DNA of 64,000 bases from Malachius bipustulatus (GCA_910589415.1 OU342632.1:45745341-45809340); one strand, 5' to 3'. Shown: positions 12,405 to 25,249, counted from the stretch's first letter. Made by a program: numbers and translations. The notes: generated by a model from the sequence alone, not told the origin.

Positions 12405-15400
12405 ATGAAAGTACAGGCTTGGCCTTTTGCAAATTGTGTTTCACCCAGAGAAACGCTTTTTAAAATTATCCATTCTATCCGGCCTACATGCAGGATTTCA
12501 AAATATTTGGGTGTATTGCCGCTTTTTATCAAAGTTACGCAAAAAAATAAACGAGCAGTGATAGATAGCACAAAATATGATTGGCTCTATTTTTTCCTTT
12601 ACACATTGTTCTACATTCTCTTATGGTATACCACAATGAAATCGATCGTTCTGGAGGAAGAAGAAGTATTTCACATTAGTAACACTCTCGTGCTATGTAA
12701 ATGTACTTTGTTAATAATATTTGTGTTGGCTTCGGTGATTGTCTCTTTTCTAACTCGTCATTTACTAAACAGTGGTCTGAAACAGCTTGCAGAAATCGAT
12801 ACAGTTTTCCAGAAATATGGATATACACTTAATTATAAATCCACGAGGAACTTTTCTAGCAATACAGTAGCCCTGATGCTGGTGTCCATAGTTTTCAGAA
12901 GCACTTTGATGGTTATTACAGTGGACTTAAATGTAATATCGCGATTGGCATTCTGTTTGTCTGAAGTCATCAAATCAATGGCAAAATACACATTTGTAAC
13001 ATTCGTTCATTTAACGAAAATTCGATATGAGAGGATTACCGTTACTATACAAGATTTTTACCAGAACAGGTCCAAGAAATCAGTTATAAACAACGAAGTC
13101 GAATTTACTGGAGTAATTCCTAGTAGACTTTACACTTTATGCAGACTCCACTATAAACTCAGCAACGTTCTAAGAAGTTGGAATAGAGCCTTCTCGATTC
13201 CTCTGTTACTATCAACTTTTATTTCTCTCTCCGATATTCTCTTCTATTCCTTTTATTTATATTTTATCCTACAAGGAAATCCAGAACGAGTACTTGAACC
13301 GTTGATAGGAATTAGCATTGTAGCGATATTCAATGAGGCAATTGAAATATACTCCTTGATATATACCTGCGAAGAGACCTGCGACTTTGTGAGTATGCAA
13401 TAATTAATTTCGCCTATAAATTATTGTAAATTGTTTCAGGCTAATCAAGTTCCTGTCGTCTTACATGAACTGAGAAATAACATGTTCAATCCAGAACTTG
13501 AACAACAGGTATTGTTTCTTTGTATAAGTTTATTTATGTACATAGTAGAACTGCATATATTTTTAGAATCCTTTTAGTAATACTACATCCCATTTTTTAA
13601 AACATCAAAAAATTATTGAGTATTCTTTTCTATTATTAGCGATACGTCGTCTATTTGAAAAAGAATAAACCTCTGACATTTGAAATAACAACTTCTCTGC
13701 CATGAACGTCTAGATTTTATGTCCTATTTCCTCCCCATTCTTCATCTCTTTGAAAGTTTGAGTAGTTGAAATAAAACCCTTAGGACCTACGTTGTGTTTT
13801 GTTGTTTGGGTGAGAGAGTTGAGTACACCTACATTATTTTACATTATTTTAAATTCCTAGCAACCTTTTCAGGGCGGAACTCGACCTGGAACTTACCGAG
13901 GGAAAAAGCATGACGATGAAGTCTCGGTCTCGATTCCACGGTTATATTGCATTGATTGAGCCCACAGAAAAACACATAATTATTTGAGAAAATTGTGATG
14001 AATTTACTCAATAGCTCTGGGAAGTACCTACCTATAGATCATCCGTCCTATTCTAGTTTCCAGGATTCGGATAATCGAGACAAAATGAGAGCTAAGCTCC
14101 AACGATGATTGGAGTGAGATAGGGTCGATGCGATGGTCCAGCGTGAAGAGATGAGTTGAGAGTTGACCTGTGAGGAATAGGCTTGAACACCAACTCTTTT
14201 CTTCTTGTTGGTTGATAGAGAAAGATCTACACACTGCCCGAACTTGGACTTCGTGGAGTGTTTGTATAAATAACGCATTTAGTTCATGATATTTGTGTAT
14301 TGACTCGAAACAAGTAATGTAAAATACCTGGGTGTATAAAAAGGGGAGCTATATAATAGCTCTCCACCCTCCACCGACCAGGACGACTTTATATCATGGA
14401 CAGGTCTATGGAAACTAATTTGTCAGTTATGCTTATGAATCAGTTCCTTGCTGAGTCGTTGGATTAGGCGGACCAGGTTGACGTGAATTACACCGACTTA
14501 AGTAAAGCCTTTGATAGTTTACATAACGGGCTTCTTGTGTCAAAACTTCAGAGATTTGATTTCTCAAGTAGTTTTGTTTCTCTAATTAAGGGATACTTAG
14601 AGTGGCGAAACACAAGTAAAAAATTGGGGTGACATAATGACAATTTTTTGAAACAAAAAATGTAATTTCTACTTATGTTTGTGCCTGACTATTTATAACT
14701 GACCACTTTAGTGTTCTGCGCTCCTGCTTATACTGAAATACTGAAACAGCAGATTCTATTTTCAAAAATATGAAAAAAAGTTCCCATAAAAATAGGTCGA
14801 GAAATGCTTCCTAAGGGGGCTACAGCCCCCGAAAGGGGAGCCCATGAAGATGGTTTTTATTTAATACCTCCGAACCCGTTCAAGATAGAAAAGTGAAATT
14901 TTGAGAATTTATCAACCTTTTTATGGCCAATAAGATGCAATTACAAAAATTTTAAAATTTCCAGCAGGGGGGGTCAGATAGGTGAAGAGTGAGGTTAAAA
15001 TCACCCTAACTTTTGTTGTATGTACCTAGTGCTAGGATTTGAGATCAGATTGTGAAATGTTGAAGTTTTTTACACCAAAAAGGTCGTCTTTATGAATTTC
15101 GATAACGTGCACCGTTTTCGCTTAAAATCGATTTGAAAATTACCTTACTTGGCATAAAAATTCATAATGAAACACAACTAGAGAAAAAGTTTCAGGTCAG
15201 TTTTTTTTTTACTGAGCAACTGCTCAAAATGATATCCATTTTGTTCAACGCATAATCGGGCCCGACGACTCAGAGCTCTAGAAGCTCCCAAAATTTGGAA
15301 TCGGTTCCTTTTAATTTCATTGGCAGCTACATTTTTAGCTCGATTTTTACATTTTTATGTCATGTAAGGTAATTTTCAAATCGATTTTAAGCGAAAACGG

Positions 15401-18400
15401 TGCATGTTATCGAAATTCAGCAAGACGACCTTTTTTGTGTAAAAAACTTCAACATTTCATAATCTAAAATCAAATCCTGGCACGAGGTACGTACAAAAAA
15501 AGTTATGGTGGTTTTAACCTCACTCTTCATCTATCTGACCCCCCCTAATAGATATTTTAAAATTGTTGTAATTACATCTTATTGGCCATAAAAAGTTTGA
15601 TAAATTCCCAAAATTTTACTTTTATATCTTGAACGGTTTCGGAGGTATTAAGTAAAAACCATCTTCATGGGCTCCCCTTTCGGGGGCTGTAGCCCCCTTA
15701 GGAAGCATTTCTCGACCTATTTTTATAGAAACTTTTTTTCATATTTTTTAAAATAGAATCTGCTGTTTCAGTATTGCACGCTAATTACGGGACACCCTGT
15801 ATATAAATATAAATTTTACTCATGTTTACAATATTCGATTATACAGAGTGTTCCTAAATACCAGGTACATACGAAAGGTGGTAAGTCTTTAGCTTATTTT
15901 AGGCCGAAAAGTTCATATAAACATAGGTCCGCAACCGCTTCGTTATGAGATTTGAAGATTTGTTATTTTTTTTTCATTATACTTCCTGCAGTTGTCTAAC
16001 TTTAGTCAAACATGGTCATCTCAGCTTTACTTTTTAACAGGTAATGCCGACCAAACTGTAAAAATTAATGGAAACGAGAGATGAAGCCCGAGCCTGCTTT
16101 ACCATTAAAATTTTTTTAATTGGGTCCAAACAATGACAGAAAATCATTTTTTATCGAAAGCGGTCGCAGATACATTATAAAAGAAGCAAAAAATTCTAAA
16201 CAAAACAAAAAACACTCTTTATATTTTACAGTCCACCAGTGGCACGCCGCAAAAATTTTTAGGGGTAGAAAATGACACATGTCCCCTGAAAAATAATAAA
16301 AAATATATCCCTGTATATTCTCACAACAATTTGGCATGCTGATGATGCAAACCCTATAGCGTAATCCACATTCCAAATTTGAGCTAAATGTCTCAAAAAT
16401 TGTGGGAGCTATAAAGAAAAAACATTTTTTTTATTTTTTATTTCAATACCCTGTATATCGGTAACGAAGCGGTTGCGGACCTGTGTCTGTTAAACATTTG
16501 GGCGTAAAATAAGCCAAAGAATGATCTCCTTTCGTATCCAAAGAATGATCTCATTTCGTATGTCCCTGGTATTTAGGAACTAGGAACACCCTGTAGATAC
16601 CAACTAACAACACGAACCTTAGTGTAACTCAGAACGGACCACTTTCGTGTTCTGCTCTCCTGCTTAGAAAGATGAATTTTACTCAGTTTTCGTTGATACT
16701 GCTGACCTCATGACCTCTTTGTAAAAGTATTTTGCCTATTCAGACAAAACGATCTTTGGTGGGACTCGACAACTGACCAGTTTCGTGTTCTGCTCTCCTA
16801 CTTATAAATATAAATGTTACTCATGTTTACAATAATATTTACAACAACAACAACAAACTAAACACGGATCCGTAGTGGAACTCAGCACTATAACCACTTT
16901 CGTGTTCTGTACTCCTGCTTAAAAAGACGTATTCAACTCATCATTACAATTTTTGAATTGTACAAGATCATAATACTGGCAACCAACTGACCACTTTCCT
17001 ATTCTGCTCTCCTGCGTAGAAATACAGATTTTACTCATTTTGCATCATCGTGGGTTTCGGTTTCTATTCGGCATTGATCTTCGAACTTAGAATAGGACTG
17101 GTGCTATCACTTCCGTGTTCTGCTAATGTTTACTTTATTCGAATCCGACAAACCTGAGTGTAATTTTTGCTCTCTCATTATTGTTTAGAAATAGAATTTT
17201 CGTTAGTTATTTTCTTACGTTATCAATTCTACGACATACAGAGACTGGTGACTGTGACTAGTCTGTGACCACTTTCGTATTCTGCTCTCCTGCTTAGAAA
17301 TATGAGTTTATTCCTCTAGATTGTTCAGGTGAAATTGATCAAAAATAATTTCGAATCTGATCGAAACAGAAGTAACGAGAACGATACAATCTTTTTTTCT
17401 ACTCTCATTAAATAATATTCCAATTATTGGAGCTTTTTGGATGAATTACGAAGATTATTATTCGTATTACATTATAGCTCATAATACACCCGCTCTTGGA
17501 CCAATCAAAAGCTGCAATTTTGATAAACAGAGCGGGTTTTTTGACCGCAACCAGAGTTGGTTGCTTTTACCAAGGGGGTGAAAACCACCCCTTCTCGGGA
17601 GTGAAAAATCGGTTGTTAAAAATTCCTGTAGAATATATAATATATCTACTAATTTTAAGTTTTTTTTTTCTATAAACTTTTTTCCTACAGCCAATACTTT
17701 TTGAGTTATTTGCGATTAAAATTTCGATTTTTTACTACGTTTGTGAACGGTTTTTCACGAATATCTCAAAAAGTTTTAGCTTTATCACTAAGACCATAAT
17801 AAACAAAGTTCTAGCTAATAAAAAAACAAAGAGAATGCTTTTATTGATGGTTGCTTCAAACCTATTATTCATGGAGAAATGACTTATTAAAAGCCAACTT
17901 TTGCTTTTGGAGTAAAAATCGAAACTTTCAACCTCAAATTATAAAAAAATTATTGATTTTTTGATCAAAACTGATGAAAAGTTTATGATAGTGCCTAAAA
18001 AGACCTTCATTTTTATTTTTTATGAAAGGTCCTAGCATAAAAACTGACCGAGTTATGACGACAATAAGATAGAAGCCGAGTTTTTTCGTAGAAAAAACAG
18101 TCAAAACAACCCCTTCAAAACCACCCCAATTGAAAATATTCGTTAGCCCTTAGATATACAATTCATTTCCATAATATATACCATTAGTAAATTCTGTGAT
18201 TTTGAACGATGAACAAGTCTAAATTTTGAAAAGATAACAATTTCAAGTCAGATTTTTTTTTTTTTTTTTAAGCTTTAAGTGTCTCGACAGCTGGAGGTCA
18301 TTGACACAGTTACAATACAATTACATAATTATGATATCAGAAATTTAGTTAATTGTTAAAGACAGGTGTTTTAAATAGCAGTGACAGTATAATTATAATT

Positions 18401-20637
18401 TTGAAAACAAATTGATGTCTTGTAGGTAGTTGATAACTTGAGAGAGTCGTTCAGTGGAACTGAGGAGTTCTTTTATATTTCCTTCTATGTTATGTTTGCT
18501 TCGGCTCCTAGTTAATTTTAAGCATCCTGTGAGGATGTGTTTGACAGTAAGGCTGTTGCTACAGTGCTCACAGAGCGGTGGATTTTCTGCCGCCATCAAG
18601 AACCCATGGGTGAGTTTGGTGTGTCAAATCATTTTTTTTAATTTCTATAAAAAAGTTAGTTTTTTTCAATATAAGTCAAAAAATAAGGCAGATATATGTT
18701 AAAATTACAAGATACCAAAAAGTTTGTTTTTTTCGCTGAAAATTTTCATTTAAAGTTTTCTTTTCTTAAGTGTAAAACTGAGGGAGATATGGCTCTCAAA
18801 AGTTGTGACTAGTGGTTGACTAGTACCATTTTTCCAATTCTTCAACCCTTGCCACTTTCCAGAATAAGGGTGGAAAAAATATCAGTCCTACATGAGTTTG
18901 TATAGATTTTGCATTAACCTTTAAAATGCTCTTTTGAAAATTTTTCTAGCATCAAAATTGAGGAAGTTATAGTTAAAAAACCGTTTTTTGCAATTTTTAA
19001 AAGTTTAAATAAAGTTCAATAAAAAAAAATTAAATGCTTATTTCAACATTTATATCCAATAGGGGTGGTTTATGGTAAGGGTTGGTAGAGGTTCTAGCTC
19101 ACGAAAAATATTAAATAACATCAAGTTATCTTCACTGAAATTATTAATTACAACAAAAATTGAAGCAAATAAAAGATTGAATCTTGTTTATAATATTTCT
19201 ATCGTAGCAGGGGTAGTTTTTACCCCTGAAAATATTCAACAATAAACGAAATAGCATTAAATAATATAAAGTAATCTTTACTTAAATTATTTAAACAAAA
19301 TCCAAACATTTTAATGCTTTAACGTAATTTTTTATTATTTTTCTCGCTATCGGGGGTGGTTTTCACCCCTAAAAATAATAGTTACTGGCGTTTTTACATT
19401 TAATTACATTGAGTAACCTTCACTAAACACGTTCAAACATAATCTATTGTATTATATTTTTTCGCAAATAGGGGTAGTTTTCACCCTTAAAAATAATAAG
19501 CAACTAACGGGGAGACTTTTAAGTTTAGGTCGAGCACATTCTAAATACAAATTTTCATGCAAATCGGAGATGTTCTGAAGTTTTTCTATCAGGTTTCGCC
19601 GTTTTTGACCGCTGTGTACTGGACTATGAGGCTAATTAAGGACTTTGATGTGGATATTACTGAATTGTTTTTTTTTTGGTGTGTATATTTTTTTTGTTTT
19701 CTATTTATAAATTTGTTTTGTACTCATTTTAGTAATTATTGATCTTATACAGTGGAATGATTGTTATTAAATAAATATAAATATAAAACAAGAGTTCTCT
19801 TGACAATAGTTATTAAGATAAGAAGGTTACCTACATTGTGTATCAAGGTAGGATAAGTAAAGTAAAATGAAAATATTTCGGTCAATCGCGCCCCAGGCGG
19901 AAGCCGGGCTATAATGAACCGTGAGCGTGGCAGAAAAAATTGTTCGCGCGTTTTTAAGAAAGTGCGCAGTCGTGCCAATAACTGGGCTGCAATTATTACA
20001 GTCAATTCTGCCATCCTTGTCCGCATCCTATATCATCTTGACTGTATGACAGCTGTTCCACAGCTCGGTAACGTATTAGGTGCGGAGGTCACCAGTTTTT
20101 TGCTAAGGTCTTTTTGCCTTTCTTGAAAATAGGCTGCATGGACCCGTGCGCATTTCCCGCAGGAAGGAAATATTCCTTTCTTGTAAGACAGGTTGAAAAG
20201 TCAATAATTGTTATTCACAAGTGTGCCAATGATATTATTTTTCAACTCGGTAACATTTGATAAATGCGAAAATAGTTTGACAAATTGTAAAATATAGTTT
20301 CAAAACAATTTTCAGAATTTTTTTGATAAATAAATCATTCTTGTTTCAGATTCAAACGTACTCGCTGCAGATGCTACATCAAAAAATGGAATTTTCAGTG
20401 CTTGGATTTTTCGCAATTGATTACTCTCTCATTTATTCAGTGAGTTTCGTCAAACAAGATTAATTATTAATTTATAACAACTTAAAACTGATATTGTCTG
20501 ATTTTATATTTTAGATTCTAGGAGCGGTTACGACATATTTGGTAATATTTATTCAATTTGATCAATCACAACAAAGTCAAGAAGTACAAACGGAATTGTA
20601 TGCAAATTCAACTCTTGCTGCATTACCAGGAAACTGA
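12405..20637 (+). CDS. gustatory receptor, insect 7tm_7 family (4 exons, 421 aa)
   Basis: Exons are 12405-13388, 13440-13508, 20350-20439 and 20515-20637. All three introns are phase 0, as is usual for the 3' introns of insect Gr genes. The protein is a ligand-gated chemoreceptor of the plasma membrane of sensory neurons, with seven predicted hydrophobic helices: about residues 61-78, 95-117, 153-174, 190-205, 263-289, 297-320 and 366-397. The C-terminal family signature TYLVIFIQF is at 388-396, after the conserved SLQMLHQKMEF block. Length is normal for the family. The start is the ATG at 12405: the open frame reaches upstream to 12372, but only through a TTG. Intron 2 is 6.8 kb because of nested transposon fragments; the exons are undamaged. 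The ligand cannot be predicted from sequence. Confidence 0.88.
13509..14385. other. 5' part of receptor intron 2, nothing recognised
   Basis: No exon or repeat boundary was found here. Minus-strand open frames at 14028-14278 overlap each other and have no recognisable domain. Confidence 0.4.
14386..14610 (+). mobile_element. LINE reverse-transcriptase fragment in receptor intron 2
   Basis: The plus strand encodes RT residues resembling QVDVNYTDLSKAFDSLHNG followed by LVSKLQRFDFSSSFVSLIKG (about 14474-14590). One in-frame stop lies just before this. This is the palm motif A region of Jockey/CR1-type elements; the rest is missing. Confidence 0.65.
14736..15800. repeat. fold-back element, about 1.06 kb, nested in cluster 1
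   Basis: The left arm (from about 14736) includes CCTAAGGGGGCTACAGCCCC and GGGAGCCCATGAAGATGG; both recur inverted in the right arm (about 15595-15775). The right end closes GACACCCTGTA. The spacer lies near 15200-15350. No ORF. Confidence 0.8.
15842..16595. repeat. fold-back element, about 750 bp, nested in cluster 1
   Basis: The left arm starts TACAGAGTGTTCCTAAATAC and the right arm ends with its inverted form, closing in ACACCCTGTA. The GTCCGCAACCGCTTCGTTA block near 15928 pairs with its inverse near 16460. The right arm has a short internal duplication around 16520-16560. Confidence 0.75.
17395..17560. repeat. short dispersed repeat, copy also at 55510-55715
   Basis: Shared words include AATATTCCAATTATT, ACCAATCAAAAGC and TTTGATAAACAGAGC in the same order and orientation as downstream of transporter copy 2. 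Confidence 0.6.
17561..19520. repeat. repeat-derived intronic region with GGTGGTTTTCACCCCT units
   Basis: The motif GGGGTGGTTTTCACCCCTAA or close variants recurs near 17570-17600, 19060, 19205, 19350 and 19470, the last four about 120-140 bp apart. A LINE 3' end (18250-18640) is inserted in this region. No coding exon was found. Confidence 0.5.
18250..18640 (-). mobile_element. 3' end of a Jockey-like LINE (ORF2 tail plus poly-A)
   Basis: On the minus strand an open frame ends with a zinc-knuckle-like tail: ENPPLCEHC and then LTVKHILTGCLKL, followed by about 30 residues to a stop at 18393. This C-terminal signature is typical of Jockey-clade ORF2 proteins after the RNase H-like region. A run of about 17 T at 18251-18268 is the element's poly-A tail on the minus strand. 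The copy is heavily 5'-truncated, as usual for LINE insertions. Confidence 0.75.
19521..20084. other. receptor intron 2, unrecognised
   Basis: A slightly GC-richer stretch at 19880-20085 has overlapping short frames on both strands without a recognisable domain. It may belong to the LINE remnant that follows. Confidence 0.35.
20085..20215 (-). mobile_element. short LINE reverse-transcriptase remnant
   Basis: The stretch with AAGGTCTTTTTGCCTTTCTT, then AATAGGCTG and CATTTCCCGCAGGAAGGAAA, aligns with 33120-33215 inside the LINE of the first transporter's intron 3. There the minus strand encodes the RT block WKCARIQPIPKKGKKTLPNN. Confidence 0.6.
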
Positions 20638-20652
20638 AATTATTAATTGTAA

Positions 20653-20658
20653 AATAAA
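20653..20658 (+). promoter_or_regulatory. polyadenylation signal of the gustatory receptor
   Basis: AATAAA (within AATAAATAAA) begins 15 nt after the stop codon, implying a very short 3' UTR. It supports the position of the last exon. Confidence 0.6.
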
Positions 20659-20789
20659 TAAATTCTTTGTTTCATTGTGAGGCGTATCCCCATTTTCAGA
20701 GTACCTACCTGCATTATAATATTTTCCTGGAAGCAATCATTATTTAATTTCGTAAGATCCTAACAGTCTTTAAATAACTACATATTTTC

Positions 20790-21497
20790 CATGTTTTTTG
20801 AAATTTTTTTTGTGATTGTGCTTTTTAAAAGATTAAATTTGCATGAGCACATCCATATTGTGAATTTTTTTATACTTCCAAATTACAAAAAAAAAACATA
20901 ATTGAGAGAAATTGAGGGAAAATTGAGGGAAATTCCGGCAACATTCGTTATATGTATATCTAGCAAATGTAATGGAAGAAATAATTTTTATACAGTGGCA
21001 TGTAAAAGTGCGGCCTTTAAAAGATGGTAACTTTTGAAATTCCCACTTTTGATGGGAAACTCACGACGTCAATCAGTTTGCTCGCCTTCTCCATCCCCCA
21101 AGTAAAATAAACAATATAAGCTAATATTGCAGTCAAAATATTTCAAAATCAAAATTACGCTGAGAAAACCGAGCAAACCGTTTTCAAAAAAGTCAAAATT
21201 TCAAAAGTTACCTTCTTTTTGGCCATCGCTGTATGAGAAAATCATTTCTTTCGTCTCTGATATTACAATTGGTGTGCATCTCACGAATGTTGCGCAAATT
21301 TCCTCAAATGAACACTTTTAGTTTTCGAAATTTAATTTTTTTAAGCTTATTTATAACCTGCCTTAACGTGATTTTCTCTATAACTAAATTCACACCATGT
21401 ATTAATCATGGTGTGAATGGTGTACTAATGATCTAGTGTGCTCAAATTAAATTTTTTGAAAACCACAAACTTATGACAAATTCCAAAAATTATGGAA
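20790..21497. repeat. fold-back element, about 700 bp (family B, copy 1)
   Basis: The AAAAGATTAAATTTGCATGAGCAC side pairs with GTGTGCTCAAATTAAATTTTT on the right, and the GGTAACTTTTGAAATT block pairs with TTTCAAAAGTTACC across the centre. A sister copy is at 28480-29545. Confidence 0.7.
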
Positions 21498-21681
21498 AAA
21501 AATTCTGATTAGGAGCGAATTTCTTAATCAATGATTGCATTATATTGTTCATAATTGAATAATACACTAAGAAAAATTTTCTGTCCAGCCAGAATGGTAG
21601 AACGGTATTTGCAGTACTACGTATGCAGCATCATTAAATCTGGCTGAAATACATTTAATACGAATAAGACAACCGTATAGC

Positions 21682-22055
21682 AGATATTGAGTTTTGTAGA
21701 GACACAATTTCGAGAAATGGTATTACCGTAATACCATTACCTGGATGTCGCTCACGTTGTCTTTCTAAAACACCATTATCATAAACGGTACGTAGCATCC
21801 TCCCTGATTTTAACTGTGTAACGTTTCTGCAGAATTATTGGCGTTACAATCTGGTGCTGCTAAGCAGAGTGATCGCTATTTTTCTCTTACGTGAAAATAT
21901 GCCGGAAAATAATTGTTCATGGTCATTCTTGCCTGGTAATAACAAATATTGAGGTTTGTAGAGACACAATTTCGAGAAAAGGTACGGCCGTAATACCATT
22001 ACCGTCACCTAGCGTCCTCCCTGATTTTAATTGTGTGTAACGTTTCTGCAGAATA
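21682..22055. repeat. pair of direct repeats, about 110-155 bp each
   Basis: Two copies (21682-21836 and 21945-22055) share GTAGAGACACAATTTCGAGA, CGTAATACCATTACC, TCCTCCCTGATTTTAA and GTAACGTTTCTGCAGAAT. The second copy carries a deletion of about 40 bp. Confidence 0.6.
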
Positions 22056-22918
22056 AATGATGTTAGATTCTTGTCCTGCAACGCAGTAAGGAACTCCATT
22101 ATACACATGGGAATTCATAATATTATATTTCGTGCAGTTAAACTGCCGCTGCTGCACTATTATTCTGATAGTAAAATCAGTAAAAACGTTAACAAAGGTA
22201 TATCTGCGTTCTTGGTAAATCTGAGCAGTAAGCAAGTTCGGTAAGTTATGTGAAATACTGTGGAAAGCCGTGTGAAGTACCGGGAGGCGTGAAAAGTGTA
22301 CGGGTGCGATTGCGCGATGGAATCTTTGGTCCTGTTTATAATAATAATTTAGCGTTGCTTGACTTAGTGTTAGTAGTTGTTCGCAAGTTGTGCGTGGTAC
22401 ATGGACGCGGATGCGTTTTTGACATTTTTTATTTCAAGTGGTAGGTACCTACGCGAACATACTTATAATCGATGATTTCCGTGTTATTATTGCATTGTTC
22501 GACTGTGTTTCCCCGAGTATAATACCTATACAAATTTTACCATAGATATACGTAATAATTTAGTGTGTGTCTTGTTGCAAGTATTATAGTGTGAGCAAAA
22601 TGAAAACGTTACTGTAGATTTGTGTGATGAAACATTTCAACCGTTCTTTGGAAAAATTAGAGAAGTACATGTGAGTCACAGTGACAGTGTGATTTTTTCT
22701 GCAAAATGTTAAAAACTGTCGAGTTCAATTTACATTATTTTGCTCACAATGTATATGTCCTACTACCTTGATGCAGCTTCCTTATTTTCTTATGTGTCAA
22801 ATATGTTAACATGCAGTCATGGTGAACCTTGAAATGTACGTTATACTTAATGCCTTTAAATTAATTTAATTTATTGAGAATGCCTATACAGTGTGATAAA
22901 TGGTGAACATGGTAGGTA
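22056..22918. other. intergenic DNA, nothing confidently recognised
   Basis: The stretch 22230-22400 is GC-richer than its surroundings and has an open frame (22250-22444) starting with GTG. No domain or splice structure supports a gene. Confidence 0.35.
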
Positions 22919-23498
22919 TACAGGGTGTTGTAGAGGTTGTTTAGAAAGACTGTAAATTTAAAACAAAAATGGTTTCCTCGGCTTCGTTACCGACATATAG
23001 GGTGTGCTTTTTCTAAAATTTAAATAAAAATGACAGTCAAATTTAAATAACTTCCACTGACAAAACACATTATCTCCCATAACTATATTACGAAAGCGTT
23101 TGTTTTTTTTTTTTTTTTATTAACGGTAACGGAATTAGAGGCATTCAAACTCTACCAATTCCTGGAGAGTCGAATAAAATTTGCCAATATGGCATCGTTA
23201 TTCGAATTCGAACTTAAAACAACGGATTGGAAATATATTTTGAATAATATTATCGTCTATGGTATCCCCGCAACGAAAATTTTTTGAAACTTTGCTGAAC
23301 TTGCCACTTCATCTGTTTCCATGGTAGGTAATATCTGTCTGGGTATTTTAGACCTGCACACTATTTTTTTCCTGAAGAAAGGTTGATCATATATTTTTAA
23401 AGAAACCATTCTTGAGAAAAAGTTAATTGATTACTCCGTAAAATCCACAATGAATGCTGTGATGCTATCAGTGTCCACCATTTCGGGATCACCCTGTA
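22919..23498. repeat. DNA element of family A, copy 2, inverted relative to copy 1
   Basis: It aligns in reverse with 9630-10246. It shares the GTTGTAGAGG block, the TTTCTAAAATTTAAATAAAA block and the right end ATTTCGGGATCACCCTGTA. The outermost part of its left end is missing: it begins at the internal TACAGGGTGTTGTAG. Confidence 0.75.
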
Positions 23499-25249
23499 TA
23501 TTTATTTTGAGTTAAATAATTAGTTTTTTTTCTCTTATAATGATTAATTAAATATGTTGTTTTAATGTTTTTCAATAAAAATTTTATGCATTAAAACCTA
23601 AGTTTTATTTGCAACATTCCTATCCTAATTCTAGTTCTAATAAATTCTAATTCTTTTTAAAAATTACTGAGAGTTAAATTACACAATTTCAGTTAAAATA
23701 CTTATTTGACATCTACTTAGAATTTTCTCTAAAATCAAATGTATGTTTTAAGCTTTGAGTTAATTATAATTTCGTATGAATTATTACATTTTAAATTAGA
23801 AGGATGATGTGGATATAATTATGATTTATAAGTAATTTGAGTTAATTAATTAATTATTATGTTATCAACTTGAAAAAAATACCGATAGAATTAAATTGGC
23901 AACTACTTACAGCAAACAGACCTAATGCCAGTTCAGTGCTGAGTGTAAAGTAAGTATCGTTTCAGTGAGTATCCAAAGGCTTGCAAGGGATTTTTATCTT
24001 GCGCCTCCCTTTAAATATGCCAGGAAATAATTTATCTTGCAGTCAAATAGTGACTGTCTATTATTTAAATACTTGAGTGACCTTTTTAATATCAAAGTGC
24101 TGCATCTGGTGATACCAGCAATACGCTCTGCTTGAAAAAATGTTGTACACTGCCTTTCAGTGAAATGGTAACTGCTAAAAAATTCATCACATGGAGTTCT
24201 GCCATGCCAAAGGAAAGAGTCTTACGCAGAAATTTCTATTTAATTCTCCATGACCGGCAGTGTGTATTATCCTTACTGTTGTGAATCCATTGCTGAACAG
24301 CTAGATTTACAGACTGTTTGAAATGCCATTAGACATTACCATTAGCCTGCTTATACTGTACCAGCAGCCTTATGCGTTTTACGTTCTGTGCATGGCGAAA
24401 CGTTCTTCTAGCATTTTGCATGATACAAGTAGGAAGGCCAGGGATATCATGGTATTCCTTGCTGCCCTTAGACGTCACGATACGCGTGCTTATACTGTCC
24501 ATATAGCCTTATGCGTTATACATTACTAGGCATGGCAAAACGTACTTGTGGAATTTAGTCCCAGTTTCACCATTAAACAAGTCAGGAAGAACATGATTTA
24601 ATGCTATTCCACGCTGACATTTTTCTCAGTGTAACAACACAACAAACTTTTTTATGCCTAAGTTCACCACTAAGTTGAAGCAAGTAGCTGATGGGTCATC
24701 TCCTCCAGTTAATAATTTTCGTAGGTATATTGTCTTTATATGAACGCAAAAAATTACAAGCAATTTTCGATAGTATTAGTATAAGTAGTGTCCATCATTG
24801 TCTGTTACGGAAAGACATTCTTGAGTTGGATGTTGAAACTTGAAGCACCGTTTCTTGAAGATCGTATTTCCCCCTTTTTCTCAGAGTTTCCCCCCTTCGA
24901 ACTTCCATTGATATTTTCCTATTATTATCGTTGTACAGGAACAAGGTGGATGAACGTTTCTTTTTTAGACCAGAAAAGAAAAATCCCTGCTCCTAAGTTT
25001 CATTCACAACTGGCAAGAGCTCTGAGATGATGATAGGTGATGGTCTATTATGGTTTATGCGAGCACGGCTACTTAAGCTGAGTGACACTGGAGCCTGACA
25101 CTGAGAGAAACTTGGATATGTTGCAGGAGGGTGCATCTTATCCAAAGAGTGAAAGAGTACATAGGTGATCATAGGTATGAGAGATACATTCGATCCCTTA
25201 CAAGTAAAAATTTTGTGTTAATTTCGGATGTAGGGTCGAGTGGCCAGAA
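23499..25249. other. intergenic DNA with one short direct repeat
   Basis: Two copies of a block of about 68 bp (24347-24415 and 24487-24555) share GCTTATACTGT and CCTTATGCGTT followed by GCATGGC. ORFs here are short and unrecognised. Confidence 0.4.

Larger units (their letters stand above)
14611..17345. repeat. dispersed repeat array, cluster 1 (split by two nested fold-backs)
   Basis: Units carry a conserved core GACCACTTTCGTGTTCTG + CTCTCCTGCTTAGAAATA, spaced about 100-150 bp apart (for example near 14700, 16636, 16775, 16890, 16990 and 17270). The left end (14611-14735) continues at 15801-15841 and again from 16596. Comparison with the uninterrupted copy at 25250-25945 shows that two fold-back elements inserted into it. 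Confidence 0.75.

Noticed and set aside
13389..13403. Open frame reading past receptor exon 1 to a stop
   Set aside because: GTGAGT at 13389 is a strong donor, and the next exon follows after 51 nt in the conserved phase 0.
22250..22444. Possible small gene in a GC-richer patch
   Set aside because: It begins with GTG, has no recognisable domain, and no exon borders could be defined.
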